Shown here: piece after piece, positions 1 to 10,680 of the stretch
Layout: each line of letters begins with the position of its first letter
How positions within the stretch are numbered: position 1 is the first letter of the stretch
Assembly (NCBI GenBank): GCA_020736575.1
Contig: JAGPYM010000036.1
Coordinates: forward strand, 186,001 to 250,000
DNA: 64,000 nucleotides
Direction: 5' to 3'
Source: Thelonectria olida
Lineage: Eukaryota > Ascomycota > Sordariomycetes > Hypocreales > Nectriaceae
Notes under the pieces: model-generated
What the model was told of the DNA's origin: nothing
Seen by the model: the letters and a program-made list of their open reading frames with translations, nothing else
Database searches by the model: none
Program-made: the position numbers and the translations under genes

Positions 1-2127
1 ACCTTTCAGTCCATCTTCTTCTTGGGCGCCCTATCCGTGGACTGGCCGAGCCTCCTGCCTGCCTGGTGGAGCAACTTTGCATGGACGGCTGGCATGTTTG
101 CCAGTGATAGCATGCTGAATTCTCTTGCTTCGTTTACCGGTATTAGTGGGAATGCAAGCCAGGTCGGAGGCGCTGGTTCTGTCCCTATCAACAATGGCGG
201 TGGACTAAGTCAGCAAATCTACGGACAATCACTCTTCTCCGCCAACAAGAGGAGTGCATCGAAACTCGCTACGGGTCTTAACTCGTTCTCGCGTCGAGAT
301 GATTACAACGCAAGCAATCCCTACGACTACGACTGGGCCGGCAACCCTCGCAACCCCGGTATGCCACTCCCTGGCGACTTCACAGGCTTTGCCGGAACCT
401 TGTCTATGGTGAATGTGCCTGACCGGGATGCCTTCATTATTGGATTTATTTGGCTGCTCGTCGCCCTTGGTGGTGTCATCTTGTTTGTTACTCTTGTCAA
501 GCTTATTTTGGACGCGTTGGTCAAACTCAAGTTGCTCAAATCGGACGGATTCGATTATTTCCGATCTCACTGGCTCGGGTTCATGGCGTCGGGACTTTTG
601 CGAACACTCTTCATCGCATTCTTCGCGATGATGACGCTCTCAACATTCCAGTTTGCCCTCGGTGGTCCCGCTGGCCCAACGGCCATTGCTGCCATAGTTT
701 TCATCATCTTCCTAGGTCTAGCATGTCTTGCCACCTACGCATGCTGCGTCCGATTACGAGAGGGTAAATATGAGGTGGGCCACGATTCCCTTCGACTTGA
801 GCAAGGCCGCCTTTTCAAGACTATCCCATTCGTGGCGGCAACACGGGAGAGCACTATCGGAGAGGAAGAGCAAGCTGACAAACCGCGACTTTTTGGCACA
901 ATCCCCTTTTTCCGAATCAGGTTTATCGACAACGATGCAGCCAGACCAACTACTAATCAAGACGTGGCATACATTGAGCGTTTTGGTTGGCTTTCAGGTC
1001 GATATCGACGTGCTCGTTGGTGGTTCTTTGCAGCCTATCTCGGTTATCAATTTGGACGAGCATGCTTCATTGGCGCCGCTTCGCAAAGCCCCTTGGCCCA
1101 GGTCTACGGACTCTTTGTTTTTGAAGTCTTTACTCTTGTCATCATTATGAAGCTCAGCCCTTTCGAAGGCTCTCGCAATACCGCCATGGCGACTTGGCTG
1201 CTGTCGATCTCGAAGATTGTCACAACTGGCCTCTCTATCGCTTTTCTCCCGTCGTTTAACCTAAATCGAATCGCTGCTACTAGCATTGGCCTTGTTATCC
1301 TTGTCGTTCAAGGATTTCTTGCCCTCGCGGTTCTGGTATTGGTCGTTCTGGGTATGTTCTCGACTTGGATGTCGCTATCCCGCAACCATGAAAAGTTCCC
1401 TGCACCCCTTGATGGCCTTCGCATTCAATACTTCGAGCGCATGGAGGCCCGGACGGGTGATATGCCGGAACGGCCAAGGACACCAGAGCCTGAAGGCACC
1501 TTCAACGTTAAAGATGTACGACGCCACCCCAAGATCAATGATCTTGACGAATTTCCACGCTTGCCAGGCTCAGACGACCCCAATATGCACATCATGCATC
1601 CTCTCAAACCACGCAGTAGAGCCGGTAGTGCTAGCTCGCGATACTCTGTTAGCAGTCTCCGTACTGGCCGCACTCATCGAGCCTCATGGAGCTCCAAGGA
1701 CTTGGCGGACTGGGATGCTGAGATGAACCGTGGCGATCAAGCTCGTATGACTCGAATGCGACAGCGTAGTGGCTCTCTTCGAAGGCAGTCTGCGAATGTG
1801 CAAGGAGGATTCCAGCCCATGACGCCTACAAGAGAGTCCGTGGAGTTTCCCAGCCCTAACCCGACATCAAACCCGGGATACTTTTCCTCGCAGGATAAGA
1901 TCCAAGAGTCCGAATCCACTCCGCAAAGAAGGAGAACCGTCAGCTTCGCAGATCCGGAACACTCTCCATCAGGCTCTAATACTAGTGACAGCAGCACGAA
2001 AGTCGAAGAGCCGCCGGCCGGGGAGACAGTCGTGACGACCGGGGAGGGGGGTTCCAACCAGGAGGAAGTACACACCAACCTTGTTGACGAGACGATCCCC
2101 GAAAAGGACGAGGATGCTCACTCCTAA
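1..2127 (+). CDS. FLC/TRP-like membrane protein, 3' part (5' end outside window)
   Basis: The frame is open from the first base, so the N-terminal part (signal peptide and ML-like lipid-binding domain in this family) lies upstream of the window. About 708 residues remain. The start reads FFLGALSVDWPSLLPAWWSNF, a recognisable FLC/TRP-like segment. At least seven hydrophobic segments follow, roughly at 430-515, 560-650, 680-745, 1015-1080, 1100-1155, 1180-1250 and 1265-1365. A charged, Ser/Pro-rich cytosolic tail of about 230 residues ends at the TAA at 2125-2127. In yeast the FLC proteins sit in ER, Golgi or plasma membrane and affect FAD transport, cell wall integrity and calcium homeostasis; that role is inferred from the family. 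No intron is needed in the visible part. Family assignment is firm, the paralogue is not. Confidence 0.88.
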   Translation, partial: TFQSIFFLGALSVDWPSLLPAWWSNFAWTAGMFASDSMLNSLASFTGISGNASQVGGAGSVPINNGGGLSQQIYGQSLFSANKRSASKLATGLNSFSRRDDYNASNPYDYDWAGNPRNPGMPLPGDFTGFAGTLSMVNVPDRDAFIIGFIWLLVALGGVILFVTLVKLILDALVKLKLLKSDGFDYFRSHWLGFMASGLLRTLFIAFFAMMTLSTFQFALGGPAGPTAIAAIVFIIFLGLACLATYACCVRLREGKYEVGHDSLRLEQGRLFKTIPFVAATRESTIGEEEQADKPRLFGTIPFFRIRFIDNDAARPTTNQDVAYIERFGWLSGRYRRARWWFFAAYLGYQFGRACFIGAASQSPLAQVYGLFVFEVFTLVIIMKLSPFEGSRNTAMATWLLSISKIVTTGLSIAFLPSFNLNRIAATSIGLVILVVQGFLALAVLVLVVLGMFSTWMSLSRNHEKFPAPLDGLRIQYFERMEARTGDMPERPRTPEPEGTFNVKDVRRHPKINDLDEFPRLPGSDDPNMHIMHPLKPRSRAGSASSRYSVSSLRTGRTHRASWSSKDLADWDAEMNRGDQARMTRMRQRSGSLRRQSANVQGGFQPMTPTRESVEFPSPNPTSNPGYFSSQDKIQESESTPQRRRTVSFADPEHSPSGSNTSDSSTKVEEPPAGETVVTTGEGGSNQEEVHTNLVDETIPEKDEDAHS

Positions 2128-2771
2128 ACTGGCGGCGTTATTCTTCCAACTCCCAAGCATTTGTTTTATCAGGCGTTGCAACCTTCTTTCAGCAACGTCC
2201 AGCGTGAGCTTATGATTCTACCCGACGACTTCGAACACTACAAATTTGTATTTTTCCACATCATGTCTCTGCCTCTCTGGCTGGTCCAACGGCAGAGGGG
2301 TTGGTTTACTTCACTTCCGGGCACATTGAGACGTGATACGACATTCCTTGCACCAAACAGAATACCTACATAGAACATAACGGCCCCCATTAAATAGCGA
2401 GTGGCCAGGAGCATAGAAATTGGAGGTCATTGACTTCACTTGCATACGTACATATAACTGGTTTACACATATACATTCTTCTACACATGTTTTTTTCTGG
2501 GCTTGCTAAACAACTGACTATACTTGACATGAGATGATCAATACGTGAGGTTGATTAGGGCTATGGTTTAATGCGCTTCCAGATTCTTAGAGCTCAAGCA
2601 GATAAATATGGCTAACCTCACTGCTGACCTCACCCCTGAACTCACCGGAGGCTGAACTCTTCCACAAACTAAAATAACCACTCACTCCTGGTAGGCTAAA
2701 CTCGAGCCTTGAGAATTTGAATTCAGGGCAGAACTGCTGGGTCTAAGTCGGCTACCTTCCTTGCCAAGGAC
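2128..2771. other. Intergenic, convergent 3' ends
   Basis: This stretch separates the FLC-like gene from the 3' end of the methyltransferase gene. It is AT-richer than the flanking genes and presumably holds both 3' UTRs. I see no coding signal, RNA gene or repeat in it. Confidence 0.6.
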
Positions 2772-3982
2772 CTAATTGCTACCCAGACGCTTCTGGGCAG
2801 AGAGGCAGTGGAAGTAGATACAAGCGTGAACCGAGTGATCCATGAGCCCCTCACGAACCTGGACGAGGAACAACTGGACACGCTCAGGGGACCACCCAAG
2901 GCCGCGGGTCAGGGGGCCAATGGCCATGCCATGCAGCCCGACGCAGAGGACGTCACGGACCAGGCGACCAATGTCCTTGAGCTCGGAGTCGCGAGCCCAG
3001 GCGCCGACGGGGATGCGGCGGGCGGTGGCGTTGAGGTTGGTGAAGCCGACGGCCTCGGCGTGGTGGACGTGCATGGTGGGCGCGAACATCTCGATGCCCA
3101 TGGCGCGCAGGCCCTCGCGGATCTTGTCGATGAGGATGGACGGGGCCCAGTCGGCGGGCATGGTGCCGTCGTCGCAACGGAAGGCCCAGTGGAGGTCCTG
3201 GACTTCGATCCAGCCGCCGGGAGAGACGGCGCTGGGGGAGTTGTTGGGTTAATTGAAGTTAAGGAGAGAAGGTGGGAAACCTACTTGTATGCCTGTCGAA
3301 AGAGACGCTTCCAGTCTCGAATGGACGTGCTCATGTTTCGGCAGAAGACAAAGTCGAGGGACCCGGGGGGATCAACCCATGTATCTTCGATGTCGTCGAT
3401 GACAAACCCGACGTTGGGCGGGATATACCTGTCTTGGATAGGGCTGAGATCCAGGCCGGTGATGACGGCGTCCTCGTACAAATAGCCCACTCCAAACACA
3501 CATTAGCATTACAGTTCCCTCGCTCACAGGGGTCGCATCAGCACACTGCAAACAGCCCATCTTCCGACCCCGGTGCCCAGGTCGAGGATGGTCTGCGGGT
3601 TGTCGAGGCTCGTCATATGGAGGCGACCGCCGAGGAGCTTCTCGAAGAGATGGTGGAGGATCTCTTCGCGTTCCTGCTCGAGGGGGTCGTTGGGGAAGGG
3701 ATAGCGGCCCTCTTTGTAGCTGTGGTAGCGACGGCCGTTCTCCCAGATGATGTTTGTGACTTCGGAGCTGATGGTGACTAGATCTGAATTCTCTTCATCG
3801 TCCATCTCGCAACCGGAGTCATATCTGCCGTGATGCCCGGAGTTGTTGGCACGGCTGCCGGTGCCCCCTCCGGCGCCGGGGATGACAACGACGGCAGGGC
3901 GGGGGGTGTTGGGGGGTGCCTTGCTGCCCATCCACTCGGCGAGGGTGACAATGGGAGTAGAAAACTCGTTGGCTGGATCCAT
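2772..3982 (-). CDS. LaeA-like SAM-dependent methyltransferase
   Basis: Three exons: 3982-3547, 3489-3285 and 3231-2772, giving 366 aa. Introns are 57 and 53 bp (GTGTGC...GGAG and GTAGGT...CCAG). Motif I, ILDLGTGVGRWA, is at the end of exon 1. Exon 2 carries ITGLDLSPIQDRYIPPNV and the motif II-like segment FVIDDIEDTW. Exon 3 opens with SPGGWIEVQDLHW. The splice joins restore the family spacing between motif I and the acidic end of strand 2. This is the class I methyltransferase fold found in LaeA and in many fungal secondary-metabolism regulators and tailoring enzymes; the substrate cannot be told. No biosynthetic backbone gene is nearby. The start was set at the ATG at 3982, and a 5' UTR intron just upstream (CACACAG acceptor) is possible. 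Confidence 0.85.
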
Positions 3983-5863
3983 GATGTGAACTGTGTGCAA
4001 TTATCGTATCCAGAGTCCAACAGAGGGGATGGTATGGCAAATGTCAAGCTGGGTGATTTAATACTTGACGTAGGCGAAATCACTTGGGAAACCTTCTGGC
4101 AGGCAATGCAAATGGAAGTGGGCAAAAGAGAGACGCAGACGCAGACACACCGCCGTCTCGTCTCTCCTCTTCATCTTGTTACTCGGCCACCTACTGAGCC
4201 GCCTCCCTCTCCTCGTCTTGGTCCTCTTGGTCCTCGTCCTCCTCGTGTTGGCACTGCTGCCACTGCTGCTGCTCCCTTCTCCTCACTTGATGTGAGACCC
4301 TTGAGAGAGTCTGTGAGCAATGGCGGTTCGAGAGTCGAGACTATTGGAATGCGAGGGAGGATTTTCATGAGTGGCGGAGGCGCGGGAGACTAAGATATGG
4401 GCTGTGTGGAGAAACTGGATGGATCACAATGGATCGGGAGAGTTAGTCCCGAGCTGAGAGGAAGGGAAGATGAAGTTTTGATTTGCACAGTTAATTTCGC
4501 CATCTGCTGACACTGGGCTGGCGAGTTCTCGGCAGTTGTAGCTGATGAAGTCATCACCAATCAAGGGAGGCTGAGACGGTGCGCTGGCAGAAGGGAACCT
4601 GGTGCGCGGGAGCACTAACTGACATTTGAGCTTGCGAATTTAGTGCACGGGAGCTATAATAATGACGGGATAAAGAGAGGCGATGGGTAGTTGTGGGCAA
4701 TTAATTGGAGTAGTGAGGAGGGAGCGTCAGCTCTGCAGGGGACTTGGAGGAGAGGCTCGCCACCAGATATCGAATAGGTGTGCTACTGTGTGCGTGTTTT
4801 CAGCTTGAATGCACACTCGAGACACTCGAGACACTCACTCAAGACACACTCAACCGCGCAAAGTCCCAGGCCGACAGGTTGGCCACGCTTGGCACTGCTG
4901 CTCGCTGATGATGGTGGGTGACAGAGACACAACGACTTGATAGGACGAGCACATGGCTTCAGCCAAGTGCACACTAAGCAGGGATGGGATTTCCCTTTCT
5001 TTTTTTCTCAAACCTGACCAATGCCTTTCATCGGCGATAAAAGGGCGACCTGGACTCCCTCATCCCTCATCTCGACCGCAAGATACCCCCACAGAGCTAA
5101 CTTGAAGCTATCCCTAAAGTATTAGCTGGCCCTGCCTCCCTTGCGTCCACGACCTTTCTCTGTCATTTCTCAGATTGACTCTTCTTCTTTTCGGTTTATT
5201 CTATTTTATCTTTTACTATGAGCACTCCTACATGGCAGGACTTGTGAAATAATGTGGCTGACACAGCATGACAATTTCTTGTGAAAGTACCCACGGCACG
5301 TTTCGGTGCAAGATGAGGGTGTGCTCTTATTATCTATCCCTTATACGTACCGGAAGGCTGGGCCTTGGTGCCATTAGATGCTGTCGTGCACCTTGTACGC
5401 GTGAAAGAAGCGTTGAAGCTGTTAGTCCTGTCTCTTGTTCTTCCCTTGCATTGCCAGCGTAACGGCATCTTGTACATACGTTCGTCTTCCTCATGAGTGT
5501 ACACCTCCATATGCACGTTGCGGCTGCAGCTCCTGCTGTCGGCTTTCCGACCTCGCGTCCTCTGAATCCTTGGCTTTCTGTTACCATGTCGTCGGGGCGG
5601 CTGGAAGAGTATAAAAACCCTAGGTAAAATCCCATTTGCATCGAACTGCCATAGAGACAACCCAGAGCCCGCTGATATCACCAAAACGCCAACGAGCAAT
5701 CTTTGGAGCCTATATTCTCTCGTTTGACCTGTCTCATTTACGCTTCCTCTACTCTGCCCTGTTTGCGAGATCCAGTCTGCCCCCTCTACTCTTCCCGGTT
5801 TGCAAGACCCAATCTACTTCCTCTCTTTTCTCCCTTTTGACTTGATCCCTACTTAACTTCACC
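3983..5863. other. Intergenic, divergent promoter region
   Basis: About 1.9 kb between two divergent starts. It holds a CT-rich tract near 4185-4265 (CCTC/CGTC-type), short tandem copies of ACACTCGAG near 4812-4836, and pyrimidine-rich sequence just before the ATG at 5864. I see no gene. Confidence 0.55.
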
Positions 5864-8084
5864 ATGGCTCGTTCACTCGAGGAACTCCTTGCAATGGCTC
5901 AGCGGCATGCCGAAGAATCCGCTCACCACTACATTCTGGCCCAGAGAAACTGCTGTGTGTGTCTGAGCGTCTTCCACACTGGTGACCGGGTCATCCCTAG
6001 TAAGACCTCTTCTTCATCGCCCTGCTCTCGGCATTTGCTAACCCACTCATTCTTACTGTAGTCACCGGTAGGGAGGCCACCCTAACAACCAATACCGTAC
6101 GTGATGCTTGGGTCCCGTACCCCCGAAACCAACATGTCAGTTGCCGCGATCTAGCAACACGCCGCGGCCAGGACCCCAGGCAATCCTATTCATTTTATAT
6201 CCGGGGCATGGACTGGCCCGAGGTTCAGACGGCCACGGCACACCAGAGGTGCTTCAGGGCACTCCTCTGGCTATGGGGTAACAGCCACAGGCTTTCTGAC
6301 TTCCGCTGGTTGATCATGTGTCAAACCCCATTCCGTGGTGCTCCCTACTGCACGGCGTGGGACTTCCCCTGTCTCTCATCTCTCATCAGCCAGAATCCCA
6401 GTGATCGCGACCGTCTAACCGAGACCTATAGGAACTGGGTCAGAGAGAGACTTCTCAGGATACAAAGAGGGATTACCCATATGGCTTCTCTTCAAAGAAG
6501 TCCAGTTTCGGTCCCCCTCTCCCTTATTCAATCATGGGAGCGAGGACGAGCAGTCAGCAGCATGGTGACTTTGGACACTATTTATAGGTACAACGGACCT
6601 GATAACTTTACCTGGCGTATCGCCCTGGATAAAGAGGGCATGCTTCAGATTGAGAGGCTCGACAAGAGACCAACCCCCTTCACCGAGAGGAAGGACCCGT
6701 CTAAATGTTATGCCATTTTGGATTGGGACGTTGCTAGACGTATCAAGGTTGTGTTCAAGGTACCACCACGTTCTGCGCTGTCTTTGATCAGGGATGTTAA
6801 TCAAATCACAGCGAGGTCTCGCGCGCATTGTTCTCGATCCTTCAGTCAAGGGACTGCAGGTCTGGGATACGCCAACGCCTCCTGATCCCAGGATGATCGC
6901 TTGGATCCCCCAAGGCACACGCCCGGGCTGTGTTCTAACAACTCATAATTTCCAAGTCAGTCTTAAGATGAACGATCTTTTGACTATCCGATATCTCAGT
7001 GAAGCATACCGAATGTTCACCACCATCACCTTGAAGTCGATCCAGGGCCTCACTTTCTTCTATGATGAGAAGAAGCGTTTTCTGGGAGTACACCCTCACT
7101 CAAAGAACCGTAAAGATGTGCCAAGATTCCCTGCCGACTGCGTCGGTGCACAAATCCAACAAATATATTTGCCTCTGCCGCCTGGTGACGAGATCGAAGA
7201 GCTTAGCAGCAAAGGTATACTCAAGCTCACTCCCGAGTGTCTCGAAGCCTATCAAACTGTAGACTTCACAGTGAGTACCTGTTGAAGAGTCGTCTCTTCT
7301 CTGATCCCACATGTTAACGCGATTGCAGTTGGTAACGAAGCTCGCTGGCGAAGTTCACATAGGGCCAAACAACGTCAAACCTTCGTTGTGGCCAAGAGTT
7401 GTTCCAAGGACTCGAGGAGTCCATGAAGCCCAGCTAGTGCCTGGAGCACTGGGAGCTCCAGATGAAGATGATGACTTGCCTGCCCTGCCCATGGATTGCA
7501 TGCAAACATATCGGCCAACACGACTTGTTTTCTGTAAGAAGGGTGATCGTAAAGAAGTTGAGGTCTTTGGTGCTTTCCCGCAGCCAGATTCAAGGAAGCG
7601 TGTGCAGTTCAATGGATTCAAGCAAGCCACAAACACCCTCCCGGATGTTCGCCAACCGCGACCATTCTACTATGCGGAAGCTCCGCTGAAGAACATTACC
7701 CAACTTGACCTCCGTACTACCGAGGGGAAGACTGTCGGGCTGCGCCTGCACTACAGGAACGGAGCAGTGCGAGACATGGGAGAGTTCCGACATGGCATGG
7801 TGTCTACTAAGACGGTGATGAAACCCGTCATAGCCTGTCTTGATATGGCCCCCGCGACGGGTGCCTCTGAAGATGACATCTCTGGTTTTGGCAACATTGA
7901 CTTTGTTGGCGAGGACACTACTCACGATGATGACCATTGCCATGACAAGTGCCGCCCGATGGTAGGCCTGTTGAAGGTGAAGTGGGATCCGCATGCGCCC
8001 AAGGATGCCCCTGCTGCTGTCTCTTTACCCAACTTCTGGATCGAACCGGCGGATGATCGAGTCTTTCCAACTGATGTTATCTAA
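5864..8084 (+). CDS. Hypothetical protein with Cys-rich N-terminus
   Basis: Not recognised. Four exons: 5864-5999, 6062-6759, 6812-7270 and 7329-8084, giving 682 aa. The introns are 62, 52 and 58 bp with good GT/AG ends (GTAAGA...CTGTAG, GTACCA...CACAG, GTGAGT...TTGCAG), and every join keeps the frame. The ATG sits in a good fungal context (CACCATGG). An amphipathic N-terminus is followed by a CCVCLSVFHTGD segment (Cys30, 31, 33) and later AHQRCF, which could form a small zinc site, but a full RING is not present. The rest looks globular and mixed alpha/beta, with no signal peptide or membrane segment. An acidic His/Asp patch (DTTHDDDHCHDKC) lies near the C-terminus. Codon use and splice quality argue for a real gene. 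Likely a fungus-restricted family, role unknown. Confidence 0.8.
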
Positions 8085-8306
8085 GCACCGACGGGGGTGT
8101 GTTACTTTATTGTTGTTATTGTGTCTTTCCTTGTATCTTATCTTTCCTGGGAGAGCTTGTACCGGGGTTCCTTGAGGCAAGCAATCCGGGTTACGCTCGT
8201 TATGATATGAAGGGTGACATGTTTATACGCGGATTTAGGGTTCTATGAACGGTTGAACAACTGACGGTCACTGAACTTGGGCTTCACTCTTTACGAAGCT
8301 GGCGGA

Positions 8307-8330
8307 GGGGGGGGGGGGGGGGGGGGGGGG
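8307..8330 (+). repeat. G24 homopolymer
   Basis: Twenty-four consecutive G residues, preceded by GGCGGA and followed by CGCAAG, about 220 bp downstream of the preceding stop codon. The length may not be exact because long G runs are error-prone. Confidence 0.9.
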
Positions 8331-8681
8331 CGCAAGTCATGGCCGCAACAGATTTTCAACTCACGCGGTATCAATTGGAATTTCCTTTTCTCTTTCGGCT
8401 AATGTCTTTGGGGGGCCTCAGTTGTGGACATGATTATTAAACAGTACACAATAATCTCGACACCGCTCATCTGCTGCATTGCTTTCATCCACTGAGATGC
8501 GTCATCTTGCACGCCTCTAAATGCAGACGCATGCAGCGTGACGCACCCAACAAACGGCCACTACTTGACCGAGTCCTCTCGATGACATGGACTAATAATG
8601 TGGGAGCTTCGGACACGCTTGATGGCCAGTCTCGATTCGTCTTAGAAGAGCCGTCGCACTCTCTCCTTGCACCTCGCTAAT

Positions 8682-8711
8682 AAGATTAGTCTGAGGAAGA
8701 TTAGTCTGAGG
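8682..8711 (+). repeat. 15-bp tandem duplication
   Basis: AAGATTAGTCTGAGG occurs twice head to tail with no mismatch (8682-8696 and 8697-8711). Confidence 0.9.
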
Positions 8712-10655
8712 AATTCCATGGACTGCCTATGCCCTACGAAGATGGCCTATCACGCATACGAATGGGCCCTGGCACTAAGAAGGACGGCCACCCGAGTGAC
8801 AGAAAACCGGGGCTTGCTACGTATGTGCGTGATTGCATTTCGAGTCTAGTTACTGTCCGTGTATTGAGCTGGGATCCATCGTTGCTTCCGGATGATACGC
8901 AAACGCACTTTCAGTCTCCCCCATGGAACTCGTGGGTCAACAAGAAGTGACGTGATGTTTCGATGGGTAAAGTGCCAAGTCGTGTTGGGCATCAGCACTA
9001 GCAGCCTGTCCCAAACGCCACATGGGAAATGGGAAGTCGAAGGGAGACTCGTGGTAACGAGGACCGGCCAAAGAAGCGATGTGACCTTGGCCCGGACGCC
9101 CTCGTTGCAGGATCCAATCTGGCCAACAGGGGATGTGATCTTGGATCAATCTCGATTCTCATGGGGCTTGCGATCCTGGGGTGGTAATTCATCGACGGCC
9201 AATGGGAGCTGTAACCGCCCCCCAACTCGAGAATGGATCCATTCCCTGCACTGTTCAACTTGGTCGATGAAGCTCGGAACTCTCCCTATGGCTTCGTTTT
9301 TGTAATGTTTGCCCTCTGTCCCGTGTCTCAAACAAAAAAGACAAACGAACGAGAGCCAATTGATTCCTGGGGCGAACGGCCGAGACGGCATCTTTTGACT
9401 CAATTGCCCGGCTCGAGACGCTTAGATGCATTTCAGCTGGCAAACGGAGCCAGTCATGGGAAGGCAATGTCGTTTGCATCATGCAGGCTTCTTTCACTTT
9501 TATGGCGAGGCTCGTTGAGTCGGGTCATCATTCGTGATAGGAAGTGATCTACTTTCTCCGAAGCTAGGAATGTGCCTGAGGTTTCACAATGACGCCAGCC
9601 GAATGCAGACCTTCTCTGGAGGTGCCTGTGTGAGGTTGGACAAACAGTCTTGTGGTCTCAGCCTGGTGGAGGAAGATGGGATACACAAGCTCAGACTACG
9701 CAAGGGAGGGAGAGGACGTACGAGGAACATCCCTCGTTTAGTTAGACCTCTGCTGCAGACCCGGGCTGAATGTTTACGAATAATTCAGTCGTCACACCTC
9801 AACAACAGGGATCATGGCCAACGAGGCTTACGCCGTGACTATCTATCAGGTGTACCGTGTTCCTCACTCTGGGAGCAGGGCAATGATGTGCATGAGCGGC
9901 TGGGAGTACCGAAAGATTGGAAATGGTTGTCAAAATAAGATACGAAAAATAAAACTCTGAAAAGGACTTCTAACTTCGGCCCGACAAGGATATTGGATAG
10001 TTTCCTCGGGCGTGATGCGACGGAGGAGGGGAGTGAGAGGAGGAAAAGGGGGTGTGGCCTGACATGGAGAGTAAGATGAATGGGGAGTACGGTCGTTTTC
10101 TCCTCGACTTCCAGCTGTGAGGAAACAAACGCGGGATGGAAATGAACCAACAAGGAAAGACCAAAAAGGAAGAGAAATTTGGTGCTGTTACACCAGTTTT
10201 GATAATATGTCTTCGCATACCCCCCTGATAACGAGCAGCACCAAAGAAGCAGAAGAATTCACAAGTACTGTCTGTACCTAACATAATAACAAATCAAACC
10301 GTTGTTTGCCCACCTTCCAAAGACAAGAGAAAACTCTTGAGGTCCACCCACTACTTCGTTTCGAGAGCTGCTATCAGCCGTTTGGTGCGCCCGCATACCT
10401 CGTCTCGAGGTGCTGTAAGTGCAGCAGCGGCCACGGGCTTGTGTTCAGCCAGCCTCTTTTCTTCTGCGAGACCTTTTGCTCCATTTTCCCTTGTGACACA
10501 GTCTTTCCGAATATTACACAAGAAGGCTGGCAGCCGGACAAAGGTCCGCCACCGAGAGACATTGGGCCGTTTTGAGAAGAGGGAGTGATCAACGGAGCCT
10601 CCTCATGTCTGCCGTAGGTGGGTATGGATGTGGGCGAATGGCGCCATGCTGAGAC

Positions 10656-10680
10656 AAGGGAAGGGAAGGGAAGGGAAGGG
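10656..10680 (+). repeat. (AAGGG)5 microsatellite
   Basis: Five perfect AAGGG units, followed by more G residues. It lies in the gene-poor interval. Confidence 0.9.

Noticed and set aside
2808..3485. Long plus-strand frames opposite the methyltransferase
   Set aside because: They are the complement of GC-rich codons of the LaeA-like gene. The minus strand has the conserved motifs and consensus introns.
2772..3982. Secondary-metabolite gene cluster around the LaeA-like methyltransferase
   Set aside because: No polyketide synthase, NRPS, terpene synthase or cytochrome P450 is found nearby; LaeA-like folds occur in many copies outside clusters.
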